Shown here: piece by piece, positions 8,860-15,856 of the stretch
Layout of the letters: each line of letters starts with the position of its first letter
How positions within the stretch are numbered: the first letter of the stretch is position 1
Origin: Amycolatopsis saalfeldensis
GTDB lineage: Bacteria > Actinomycetota > Actinomycetes > Mycobacteriales > Pseudonocardiaceae
DNA length: 64,000 bases
Reading direction: 5' to 3'
Assembly: GCF_900110575.1 (NCBI RefSeq)
Contig: NZ_FOEF01000001.1
Span: forward strand, 1 to 64,000
Program-made: the position numbers and the translations under genes
The notes under the pieces: model-generated
Databases searched by the model: none
What the model was told of the DNA's origin: nothing
Seen by the model: only the letters and a program-made list of their open reading frames with translations

Positions 8860-9108
8860 TTGCCACCCCCCGCGGCTGCGTTCTGGGACGCCCCCACGGC
8901 CCTGCGGCCAGTCCGGCACCTGGTCAACGAGGGTGCTGATCGAACGTTGACCCCACGTGGAACGCGGCCTGGCAGACTGGAAAAACGTCAATCGAAAGCA
9001 CCATACAGGACATCCGCCGGGGTCCGGCCAGAAGCGACGGAGAGTGACGGCGGCAGCCTGGCCCGTGGCCGCCGGTCCGGGACGGCTCCGTCACGGATTG
9101 GAACCACA
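8860..9108. other. Divergent SARP/GNAT intergenic region
   Basis: The 249 bases between the two start codons hold no convincing gene. They presumably contain both promoters; I see a TTGACC near 8945 but no clear partner -10 element and no striking palindrome. Confidence 0.4.
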
Positions 9109-9675
9109 ATGGACTTCCCCGTCGGTTACGACGCTTCCGCGGACGGACTGCTGCTGCGCCGGTACCGCGTGGCGGACGTGCCCAGCCTGGTGGCCAACGG
9201 CCGGGACGCGGAGACCCGGGCCTTCATGGCGGGCCCGCCGGCCGAGCCGACCACCAAGGGCATGCTGGAGTGGGTGCGGGAGGCCGGCTCCCGGCCCTCG
9301 CCCGACCCGGACCGGCTCAGCTACGCGGTGGCCGACCCGGCGACCGACGAGCTGCTGGCCGGCGTCGTCATCCACGTGACGCGGCGCCGCGACGTCGCCG
9401 AGCTCGTTTTCTGGGTTTGCGAGGACGTACGCGACCGGGGTGTCGGCACTCGCGTGGCGCGCGCGTCGAGCGAACTCTGCTTCTCCCGGGGCATTCACCG
9501 GGTCGAGCTGGTCATCCGGCCGGACGACGTCCGCAGCCGGCACTTGGCGAAAGCCGTCGGCTTCCAGTGCGAGGCCCACCTTCGCGAAGTCCTGCCCGGC
9601 AGTGGTTTCAGCTTCGGCTCGAACGCCGGGCGGCAGGACGGCGAACTCTGGGCGCGCCTGCGCACCGACGCTTAG
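9109..9675 (+). CDS. GNAT family N-acetyltransferase
   Basis: A 188-residue acetyltransferase of the RimJ/RimL-like type that would transfer acetyl from acetyl-CoA to an amine. It has the LLRRYRVADVPSL N-terminal strand, the acetyl-CoA loop DVRDRGVGTRVARA (motif A) and the NRxAxxxxxK-like C-terminal strand RSRHLAKAVGF. Substrate unknown (ribosomal protein N-terminus or small molecule). Start ATG 9109; the frame is open far upstream only as antisense of the SARP gene. It faces the LuxR-type gene across a strong hairpin. Confidence 0.85.
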   Translation: MDFPVGYDASADGLLLRRYRVADVPSLVANGRDAETRAFMAGPPAEPTTKGMLEWVREAGSRPSPDPDRLSYAVADPATDELLAGVVIHVTRRRDVAELVFWVCEDVRDRGVGTRVARASSELCFSRGIHRVELVIRPDDVRSRHLAKAVGFQCEAHLREVLPGSGFSFGSNAGRQDGELWARLRTDA

Positions 9676-9709
9676 GCGCTTTCCCCATCAGGACCGGAGG
9701 GGAAAGCGC
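9676..9709. terminator. Bidirectional terminator hairpin
   Basis: A perfect 11-base inverted repeat, GCGCTTTCCCC (9676-9686) and GGGGAAAGCGC (9699-9709), sits directly between the stop codons of two convergent genes. Its position and stability make it a likely terminator for both. Confidence 0.75.
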
Positions 9710-9720
9710 TTCCCCTGCCC

Positions 9721-10320
9721 TCAGATGATCCCGGCACGCAGGGCGTACGCGACCGCGTGCGACCGGTTGCGCAGGCCCAACCGGTGGGTGAGCGAGTAGA
9801 TGATGTTCTTGACGGTGTGGTCCGCGTAACGCATGCGGCGGGCGATTTCGTTGGTGTCACAGCCTTCCGCCATCAGCCGGATCACCGCGACCTCCCGCTG
9901 GGACAGCACGTGCTTGCGGGTCTTGACCGCCCCGTCGTGGCGGGTTTTCCGTTCCTGCGCCAGCAATCGGAGCCCGGCCGTGTCCACCGCGGCCGCGCGG
10001 ACGCACCGCGGCAGCCGGTCGTCGACGACGGCGGCGCGGGGCAGCACCGCGACCACCGACGGTTCGAGAGTGGACGGCAGCTCCACCTCCTCGGCCGGAT
10101 CCATCAGCAGGACAACGGGTTTGGTCGCGTTGCCGAGCGCGGCCTCCAGCTCGGCGACCGCCGCCGGGTCCAGCTCGTCGAAGGCGGCGACGATGACATC
10201 GGCCCGCTTCCGGGTCTCCCCCCGGCCGACGACCATGCCCTGACGTCCGCTCAGACAGGCGACCAACCCGGCCCCGGTAAGGGGATCGAGGGCATGCACC
10301 GCCACCAGAACGTCCTCCAC
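9721..10320 (-). CDS. LuxR-type regulator with degenerate receiver-like domain
   Basis: A 199-residue regulator. The C-terminus (about residues 132-199) is a GerE/LuxR helix-turn-helix: LSQREVAVIRLMAEG, TNEIARRM, HTVKNIIYSLTHRLG. The N-terminal ~125 residues look like a pseudo-receiver fold (DVIVAAFDELDP, PVVLLMDP) but the phosphoacceptor Asp pattern of true response regulators is not clear, so it may sense something else or nothing. GTG 10320 has an AGGAGG site seven bases upstream. A minus-strand MerR-type promoter site (10556-10586) lies about 236 bases upstream, placing this gene in the proposed MerR regulon. Confidence 0.85.
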   Translation of the reverse strand: MEDVLVAVHALDPLTGAGLVACLSGRQGMVVGRGETRKRADVIVAAFDELDPAAVAELEAALGNATKPVVLLMDPAEEVELPSTLEPSVVAVLPRAAVVDDRLPRCVRAAAVDTAGLRLLAQERKTRHDGAVKTRKHVLSQREVAVIRLMAEGCDTNEIARRMRYADHTVKNIIYSLTHRLGLRNRSHAVAYALRAGII

Positions 10321-10555
10321 TCCGATCCTCCTCAAAACTCTCCACCGGACAGCGGTCGCGTCCGGACGGGGCCTCGCGCCGCGCCCGCCGGTTGCCGGCG
10401 GGCAGCGCGAAGCCAAGCTGGTGGTAAGCCTCCGGGCAGACCCTCAAGAGAGGAGACGCCTGTACCGGCCGGCGGTTGCCGCCATCCCCCGGTTTTCGGT
10501 GCCGTCGTGGTACTTCTCTCCCCCGGCCGGTTCGCGCCAGGAGGTCTGCACCACC

Positions 10556-10586
10556 AGTGAACACCGTGCCGCTACGGCACACTCAA
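10556..10586 (-). promoter_or_regulatory. MerR-type promoter site A
   Basis: On the minus strand TTGAGT, a 19-base spacer containing the perfect palindrome GTGCCG-TAG-CGGCAC, then TTCACT. It points towards the LuxR-type gene starting at 10320. Same architecture as sites B, C and D. Confidence 0.6.
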
Positions 10587-10756
10587 GTCCGGATTTCGTA
10601 ACAAAGCCCGGCGAGCGGCGCAGTTGCCCCGGCGGGCCCCATCCGTTGCCCGGCAACGCCTTGGTGTGGCACCCGATGCAGCAACGGCATCCGGGTGCAC
10701 GTCGTTTCCCCCCGCGTCAACGAATCCGGTCAAGTGACCTCCGAGAGGAGCGAAAC

Positions 10757-10787
10757 TTGACCGTGCCGCGACGGCACGGTTTCGAAT
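10757..10787 (+). promoter_or_regulatory. MerR-type promoter site B
   Basis: TTGACC, 19-base spacer with the perfect palindrome GTGCCG-CGA-CGGCAC, then TCGAAT followed by GG. No intact gene lies between it and site C; a short coding-like remnant (to 10985) is all that follows. Confidence 0.55.
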
Positions 10788-11059
10788 GGCCGCCGGCGCG
10801 ACACCGGCCGATTCGAACGCCCGCCACCCGGCCGCCCGGCGCCCGAAGACCCGTTCCTGAAGCAGCAGCTGGCCGCGAACCGGACGATCACCGTCGGCAA
10901 GCGCCAGGTGCTGCCCACCCTCCCCGGGGTGCGCAAGGCGCTCCGGGGAGTCCGTCGCCGCTCGCCGGGGGCCGCCGCAGGGTGACCGGATCTCACTTGG
11001 AGTGGCCGGTCGCCCGGTGATCCACTAAAATTTATGACGCACATCACGGGCGTCAGGGG

Positions 11060-11090
11060 TTGAGTATGCCGTTACGGCACAGTGTTCGAT
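11060..11090 (+). promoter_or_regulatory. MerR-type promoter site C, upstream of the type VII-like operon
   Basis: TTGAGT, 19-base spacer with the palindrome TGCCG-TTA-CGGCA, then TTCGAT. It lies 111 bases before ATG 11201, the first gene of the YbaB-like/EspC-like/effector operon. Confidence 0.6.
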
Positions 11091-11200
11091 AGCCCCTTTA
11101 GGTGACGGGGGAGTGAACGGCCACCGGCCGTTTCACCACGTCCACCCATCCTTCTGGCAACCCTAGTGGTGACCCTGTACGGACCTACGCGAGGCGGCGC

Positions 11201-11860
11201 ATGCAACCCAACCTTCAACCCGGCGAGGACTTCGCCCTTCTGCTGGAGCGAGAAGCCAGGAAACTCCAGGAAAAAGGCGAGGCCCTGGCCGCGGCGTTCG
11301 CCGCGTCCGGCTCCACCGTGCGCTCCTCGGACGGCTCGGTGACCGTGAAAGTGGAAGCCAACGGCTCGCTGAGCTCCATCGAGTTCGGCAACCGGGCCTG
11401 CGCGATGGGACCGGCCAACCTCTCCACCCTGGTCATGAAGACCGTGCGTGAGGCCCAGCTCAAGACGGCCGGGAAGGTCGCGGAGTCCTACACCGAGATC
11501 AACGGCGACGACCAGGCCGCGGAGCTCGTCCGCACCTTCCTCCCGAAGGTCGAGGACACCGGGGACGGCGCCCCGGACAACCCCGAGCAGGACAAGTGGG
11601 CCCCGGAGGCGCACGAGGAGGAGCACCCACCGCCCGGCCGGCGGATGCCGCCGCCCGGCCGCCCGATGCCGCCGCAGCCGGGCCGCCCCGTGCCGCCGCC
11701 GGGGGGAGCCATGCCACCACAGCCGGGCCGGCCGATGCCGCCGCAAGGCGGGCCGACGCCGCCGCCGCCAGGACGTCCCGTGCGGCCGCCGAACCCGCCT
11801 TCGCCCCCGCCACGGCGACCGCACTCCGACCCGGACGACGATGAAATGAGCCCATGGTGA
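11201..11860 (+). CDS. YbaB/EbfC-like protein with long proline-rich tail
   Basis: A 219-residue protein in two parts. Residues about 1-115 resemble the YbaB/EbfC nucleoid-associated fold (LLEREARKLQEKGEALAAAF, SVTVKVEANGSLSSIEFG, LSTLVMKTVREAQ), a group that in actinobacteria often sits in type VII secretion loci. Residues about 140-205 are imperfect repeats of a PPxGRPMPPQPGRP type, followed by an acidic end. The tail may act as an extended binding arm or link to secreted partners; function is unknown. The last seven bases overlap the next gene (ATGGTGA), so the three genes 11201-13439 are translationally coupled. Site C is the likely promoter. Confidence 0.75.
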   Translation: MQPNLQPGEDFALLLEREARKLQEKGEALAAAFAASGSTVRSSDGSVTVKVEANGSLSSIEFGNRACAMGPANLSTLVMKTVREAQLKTAGKVAESYTEINGDDQAAELVRTFLPKVEDTGDGAPDNPEQDKWAPEAHEEEHPPPGRRMPPPGRPMPPQPGRPVPPPGGAMPPQPGRPMPPQGGPTPPPPGRPVRPPNPPSPPPRRPHSDPDDDEMSPW

Positions 11861-12192
11861 GCGACGGCATCAAGACCCAGTACGACGCGCTGCGCACGTT
11901 CGCCACCCACCTCGACACGGTCGAAGAGGCCCTGCAGAAGAGCGGGGACATGGTGGGCAGCTGCGTCGGCGACCCGGGCATCTTCGGCATCACCGGCGGC
12001 CAGCTCTACGGGGCCGGCGCCAGCATGCACTGCGCGAAGGCGCGGGACCACCTGCACGACTACTCGGCGAAGGTCAAGGACTTCTCCGAGAAGGTGCGCG
12101 ATTCCGCGCAGAAGTACCAGGAAGGCGACAAGGACGCGGAGGACTCGATCATGAGCGCCGCCAAGGGGCTGGGAGAGGTGAAAGTCAAGTGA
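11854..12192 (+). CDS. EspC-like small type VII secretion-associated protein
   Basis: A 112-residue helical protein resembling the ESX-1 EspC/WXG100-like group: two predicted amphipathic helices (IKTQYDALRTFATHLDTVEE and HLHDYSAKVKDFSEKVRDSA) separated by a Gly-rich turn, no signal peptide. Such small proteins form helical hairpins and are exported by, or help export through, type VII systems. No ESX core genes (EccC, EccD and so on) lie in the window. Start ATG 11854 overlaps the stop of the preceding gene; its own stop overlaps the GTG of the next gene by four bases. Confidence 0.65.
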   Translation: MVSDGIKTQYDALRTFATHLDTVEEALQKSGDMVGSCVGDPGIFGITGGQLYGAGASMHCAKARDHLHDYSAKVKDFSEKVRDSAQKYQEGDKDAEDSIMSAAKGLGEVKVK

Positions 12193-13439
12193 GCGACGAG
12201 TACCACCGCGGCGATGTGGGGAACAACGCCGGTGTCAGCGCCGACGACTTCAAGGACCCGGAAAACCCGGGCGGCGGCGACAGCGCCGGCGCGGGTTTCT
12301 TCGACACGGCGTTCGGGCTGAAGAAGGCGGTTGCCTCGGGTGACAGCCTCAGCATCGGGATGGCCTCGGTCGGCATGGCGGTCGACATCCTCGGCATGGT
12401 CCTCGACCCGCTCGGCTCGCTGCTCACCGCCGGGATCGGCTGGCTGATCGAGCACCTGGTCATCTTCCGCTGGCCGCTGGACGTCCTGATGGGCGACCCG
12501 AAGGGCATCGAGGCGGCCAAGAACGCGATCTGGGACGAGGGCAAGACGGTCAAGGCGCTCTCCGAGCAGCACAAGACGGCCACCGGCGAGGTCATGAAGG
12601 GCTGGACCGGCCAGGCGGCCGACCAGTTCAAGACCGACATGGACGGTGTCGCCGCCCAGATCGACGCGCTGTCCGACTACGTCAACTTCGCCGGCAAGCA
12701 GATGGCGATCGCGGGCGGCCTGATCGGCACGGTCCGCGGCATCGTCCGCGACATCATCGCGATGACGCTGGCCGGCATCGTCAAGGCCGCGATCATCGCG
12801 GTGGCGCTGGCGCCGGTGACGTTCGGCGGCTCGATCGTCGCGGCGATCACCAGCACGATCGTCGAAGTCGGCGTCGCGATCGGCAAGATCGGCACGAAGA
12901 TCGCCGACCTGGCCAAGAAGCTCGCCGAGATGATCAAGCTGCTGGCCAAGACGCGCGGCGCGGCCGACGAAGTCGTGAAGTCCGCGGTCGGCGGCAGCAT
13001 CGGCAAGGTCAAGGTGCCCAAGCCCGGGCCGCACACCCCCAAGCCGCCGCCCGACAAGCCGATGATCAAGGAGAACGGCGAGCCCCCCGAGCCCAAGCCG
13101 GGCGACAAGGACCCGGTCAAGCCGGACCCGAAGAAGCCGGAGAAGCTCGGCGACATGGTCACCCGAGTGGTGCGCGACAAGCTGGAGAAAGAACTGCGTA
13201 GCGAGGTGAAAACGCAGAAGGACCAGGTGGAGATGGACGACGCCCTCAAGAATTTCGACAAATGGTGCGGCGCGCCGATCACCCTCACCAGCGGGAATTC
13301 CAAGAAGGCCCTGGAGACGATCGAAAAGATCGTGAAGATCATGAGCGACCCCACGTACGGCGCCCAGGGCATGGGCGGGAAGATCGTTGTCGACATGATG
13401 AAGGCGATTCCGCCGGCCGCGGAAGAGCAGCCCAAGTAA
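12189..13439 (+). CDS. Type VII-type effector-like protein, unknown C-terminal domain
   Basis: A 416-residue protein. Residues about 35-200 contain hydrophobic helices and a W-x-G turn (VMKGWTGQAADQF), and match the N-terminus of the RHS toxin at 31492-36435 segment by segment: D-PLGSLLTAGIGWLIEH, then the WTG turn, then VRGIVRDIIA. A second hydrophobic region spans about 175-225, a Pro/Lys-rich linker about 275-315, and a ~100-residue C-terminal module (RVVRDKLEKELRSEV, DKWCGAPITLTSGNSKKAL) that I cannot assign. By analogy with polymorphic toxins the tail could be an effector, but no candidate immunity gene follows: a strong terminator does. GTG start overlaps the upstream stop (GTGA). Confidence 0.65.
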   Translation: MSDEYHRGDVGNNAGVSADDFKDPENPGGGDSAGAGFFDTAFGLKKAVASGDSLSIGMASVGMAVDILGMVLDPLGSLLTAGIGWLIEHLVIFRWPLDVLMGDPKGIEAAKNAIWDEGKTVKALSEQHKTATGEVMKGWTGQAADQFKTDMDGVAAQIDALSDYVNFAGKQMAIAGGLIGTVRGIVRDIIAMTLAGIVKAAIIAVALAPVTFGGSIVAAITSTIVEVGVAIGKIGTKIADLAKKLAEMIKLLAKTRGAADEVVKSAVGGSIGKVKVPKPGPHTPKPPPDKPMIKENGEPPEPKPGDKDPVKPDPKKPEKLGDMVTRVVRDKLEKELRSEVKTQKDQVEMDDALKNFDKWCGAPITLTSGNSKKALETIEKIVKIMSDPTYGAQGMGGKIVVDMMKAIPPAAEEQPK

Positions 13440-13472
13440 GACGCGAAACAACCAGCGCCTGGGTTACCTCGG

Positions 13473-13521
13473 AAAGCCTCGCCGCCGGCCCGCTCGAATG
13501 CGGGCCCGCGGCGAGGCTTTT
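13473..13521 (+). terminator. Strong intrinsic terminator after the type VII-like operon
   Basis: AAAGCCTCGCCGC... pairs with ...GCGGCGAGGCTTT around the loop near 13492-13500, and the second arm ends in TTTT. A stem of about 18 pairs plus a T-run, 33 bases after the stop codon. Confidence 0.85.
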
Positions 13522-13653
13522 CCGTCGCGAACGGCCCGTTTCCCCGGGAAACGCCCGCCCCGGCCAGACGATCGAGGGATGCCGCTGCCGCGCTTTGAAC
13601 CGCCCCCCGTCGTGTGAACTACGCCACTCCCTGCCGTGTGGCCCCGGCTGGGC

Positions 13654-13684
13654 TTGACCGTGCCGCTGCGTCACGGTCTTGACT
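13654..13684 (+). promoter_or_regulatory. MerR-type promoter site D (merR autoregulation)
   Basis: TTGACC, 19-base spacer with near-palindrome GTGCCG-CTG-CGTCAC, then TTGACT followed by GG. It lies 57 bases before the GTG of the MerR-family gene. The over-long 19-base spacer is the hallmark of promoters activated by DNA-twisting MerR proteins. Confidence 0.65.
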
Positions 13685-13740
13685 GGAATCCGTCGACGTG
13701 ATCGCGCCGGCGGACCGCAGAGCGAAAGAGGTGGGTAGTC

Positions 13741-14475
13741 GTGGCCTGGAGCACCCGCGAGATCGCCGAACTCGCCGGCACGACCTTGCGGGCGGTGCGG
13801 CATTACCACGCGATCGGCCTCCTCGACGAGCCCGAGCGGCGGGCCAACGGCTACAAGCAGTACGGCGTCGCCCACCTCGTGCGGATCCTGCGCATCAAGC
13901 GCCTGATCGACCTCGGGTTCTCGCTGGCCCAGATCTCCGCCATGGGCGACGCCGACGAGCACCCCGAAGAAGCGTTGCGCACGCTGGACACGGATCTCGC
14001 CACGACGATCGAGCGGTTGCAGCGGATCCGGGTCGAGCTGGCCCTGATCCTGCGGGAAGCCGCGCCGACCGACCTGCCGCTGGACTTCGGCCCGATCTCC
14101 ACCGAGGCCGGGCTCTCGGCCAACGACCGCTCGTTCATCGTCGTGCTGACCCGGGTGCTCGGCCCGCGAGGGCTCCAGGCCTACGCCGAGATTCTCCAGA
14201 AGTACCAGGCGAAACCCGAGGTGTCCGCGTTCGACGGCCTGCCCGCCGACGCCGACGAGCAGACCCGCGCCGAACTGGCGCGGCAGCTGTTCCCCTACGT
14301 CCACGACCTGATCGCCGAGCACCCCGAGCTGGACGAGGTCGACCAGGACGCGCCGGGCGGGCCGCGGTTCGCCGCGCAGACCGTCGTCCAGGCCATCCAG
14401 GACCTCTACAACCCGGCCCAGATCGACGTCATGCGCCGCATCGCGTTATTGGGTCAGGAACCCGAAAAGAACTGA
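13741..14475 (+). CDS. MerR family transcriptional regulator
   Basis: A 244-residue regulator. The N-terminal winged HTH is clear: STREIAELAGTTLRAVRHYH, then GLLDEPERRANGYKQYG and RIKRLIDLGFSLAQI, followed by a dimerisation coiled coil (residues about 75-110) and a ~130-residue ligand-binding region of unknown specificity. No Cys motif of metal-sensing MerR proteins is present, so it probably senses an organic compound. GTG 13741 is preceded by AAAGAGGTGGG. Site D is placed for autoregulation, and three similar sites precede or face nearby units. It is followed 14 bases later by a small multidrug export gene, the obvious primary target. Confidence 0.9.
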   Translation: MAWSTREIAELAGTTLRAVRHYHAIGLLDEPERRANGYKQYGVAHLVRILRIKRLIDLGFSLAQISAMGDADEHPEEALRTLDTDLATTIERLQRIRVELALILREAAPTDLPLDFGPISTEAGLSANDRSFIVVLTRVLGPRGLQAYAEILQKYQAKPEVSAFDGLPADADEQTRAELARQLFPYVHDLIAEHPELDEVDQDAPGGPRFAAQTVVQAIQDLYNPAQIDVMRRIALLGQEPEKN

Positions 14476-14489
14476 CCGTCCGGCTGATC

Positions 14490-14906
14490 ATGGATTCTGT
14501 CATCTCCTCGCTCTCCGGTTTCGTCGGCGGCCTGAACCCGGTGGTGCAATTCCTCGCCGTTTTCGTCATCGGCATCGTGCCATTCCTGGAATCGCACCTG
14601 GGCGCGTTCGTGGGCACCCTCACCGGGGTCCCGGTCGTGCTCGCCGCGCTCGCCGCCATCGGGGGCAGCCTGCTCGCCCTGGCCGTCGCCACCCGGGCCG
14701 GCGGCGCCGTCGCCCGCCGCGTCGCGGCCCGCCGCACGTCCGGCCCGAGCCCGCGAGCGGAGAAGGTCCTCGCCCTGTCGACGTTCATCATGCTCAGCGC
14801 CGGGCTCGACCGCCGCAAGGTGCTCACCTGGCAGATCACCGCCGTGGTGGCGTGGGGCATCGCCTTCGCGTCGATCGCCTTCGGAACGGTCGACGCCCTG
14901 AGCTGA
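14490..14906 (+). CDS. Small multidrug export protein family membrane protein
   Basis: A 138-residue integral membrane protein with about four hydrophobic segments (VVQFLAVFVIGIVPFLESHLG; VPVVLAALAAIGGSLLALAVA; a C-terminal pair near residues 95-135). The IPFLESHLG-type motif and size match the 'putative small multi-drug export' family (PF06695). Actual transport has been little tested in this family. It follows the MerR gene by 14 bases and would be co-transcribed from site D, giving a typical drug-sensor/efflux pair. The start ATG 14490 has only a weak ribosome site, consistent with coupling. Confidence 0.7.
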   Translation: MDSVISSLSGFVGGLNPVVQFLAVFVIGIVPFLESHLGAFVGTLTGVPVVLAALAAIGGSLLALAVATRAGGAVARRVAARRTSGPSPRAEKVLALSTFIMLSAGLDRRKVLTWQITAVVAWGIAFASIAFGTVDALS

Positions 14907-14914
14907 GCTCTTGT

Positions 14915-15754
14915 TCAGTTCACGGGGCTGCGGCGTTCGAGGAAGACGGTGTCGTGCCAGGTGCCGTCGCGCTGGGCGATGCGTTCGCGGATGCCGACGG
15001 TGCGGTAGCCGGCGGCGCGGTGCAGGGCGAGGCCGGCGCGGTTTCCGGCGAAGACCGAGGTTTGCAGGGTCCAGAGCCCGGCGTCGTCGGCGGCCGTGAC
15101 CTGCTTGCGCAGCAAGACATTCCCGACACCGCGGCCACGCTGGTCCTCGGCGACGCAGACGGAGGTTTCGGCGACACCGGCATAGCAGTCGCGTGTGGAC
15201 ACCGGACTGGACGCGGTCCAGCCCACCACTTCGCCGTCGCGTTCGGCGACCCAGCGGTGCCCGGGCAGCCACTTCGCGTCCAGGCTCGCCCGAGTCGGGA
15301 CGGTGGTCTCGAACGTCGCGATGCCGGTGGCGATGCCCTCGCCGTAGATGCGCCGCACCGCGGCCCAGTCGCCCGGTTCCAGCTCCCGGACGGTGACGTC
15401 GCCGGGCACGTCGTCCGGGCAGCAGGGGCGCGGGGCAAGCAGTCCCATCACGGCGTCGGCGGCGTGCGGGAGCCCGGCGCAGCAGGCTTCGTTGACGGTG
15501 ACGATGGTGGCGGTGCCGGCCTTCTGCAGGCGCACGAACCCGACGTCGGCGAGTTTGCGCACGTGATGGGAGGTGGTGGACTGGCTGGTGCCGAGGACCT
15601 CGGTCAGCGCGCCGACGGTGATGCCGCCGGGGCTGGTCGCGACGGCGTGCAGGAGCCGGACCCGGACCGGCTCGGCCAGGCAGGCGAACCAGTCCGCGTA
15701 GGTGGCCGCGTCCGAGGTGGGCAGGACCTGGGCCTGAGGCAGCGCGATCGGCAT
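14915..15754 (-). CDS. ArsR repressor fused to GNAT (ArsN-like) acetyltransferase
   Basis: A 279-residue two-domain protein. Residues about 15-85 are an ArsR winged helix (LAEPVRVRLLHAVA, TSQSTTSHHVRKL); Cys pairs at 91-92 (NEACCAG) and 111-112 (RPCCPDD) are probable As(III)/Sb(III) ligands. Residues about 118-279 are a GNAT domain of the phosphinothricin acetyltransferase/ArsN type (DQRGRGVGNVLLRKQV, NRAGLALHRAAGYR). ArsN-type enzymes can acetylate arsenical or phosphinothricin-like compounds, so the fusion may couple sensing to detoxification. It is divergent from the flavoprotein gene at 15857 with ATCGAT-rich palindromes between. Confidence 0.88.
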   Translation of the reverse strand: MPIALPQAQVLPTSDAATYADWFACLAEPVRVRLLHAVATSPGGITVGALTEVLGTSQSTTSHHVRKLADVGFVRLQKAGTATIVTVNEACCAGLPHAADAVMGLLAPRPCCPDDVPGDVTVRELEPGDWAAVRRIYGEGIATGIATFETTVPTRASLDAKWLPGHRWVAERDGEVVGWTASSPVSTRDCYAGVAETSVCVAEDQRGRGVGNVLLRKQVTAADDAGLWTLQTSVFAGNRAGLALHRAAGYRTVGIRERIAQRDGTWHDTVFLERRSPVN

Positions 15755-15764
15755 ACCGCCGAGT

Positions 15765-15800
15765 GTATCGATCCGAATCGATGGTTGTATTCATCGATAC
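15765..15800. promoter_or_regulatory. ArsR-type operator between arsR-GNAT and arsO
   Basis: Inverted repeat GTATCGAT (15765-15772) and ATCGATAC (15793-15800), with a further ATCGAT inside (15777-15782). ATCGAT half-sites recur up to the arsO start. A likely binding site for one of the two ArsR proteins. Confidence 0.6.
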
Positions 15801-15856
15801 TGGTCGATATTGTCGCCTTCGTTGGATCGACATGGATCGATGGAAGGACGGCCGGG

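Larger units (their letters stand above)
10321..11200. other. 880-base region without a convincing gene; three MerR-type promoter sites
   Basis: This stretch holds three related promoter-like elements (10556-10586 minus, 10757-10787 plus, 11060-11090 plus) described separately. No ORF has a good ribosome site and family-like sequence. One frame ending at the TGA 10983-10985 reads plausibly coding (DPFLKQQLAANRTITVGKRQ) but lacks a start codon; with an ATG at 10786 in another frame it could be a frameshifted remnant of a small gene. Confidence 0.5.

Noticed and set aside
7495-9108. Long plus-strand open frame antisense to the SARP gene
   Set aside because: It is Arg/Gly/Pro/Ala-rich with no family signal and simply mirrors the high-GC SARP coding strand; only the part from ATG 9109 is a real gene.
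12060-13451. 463-residue minus-strand frame opposite the type VII-like effector
   Set aside because: Asp/Arg/Val/Leu-rich shadow without any family pattern.
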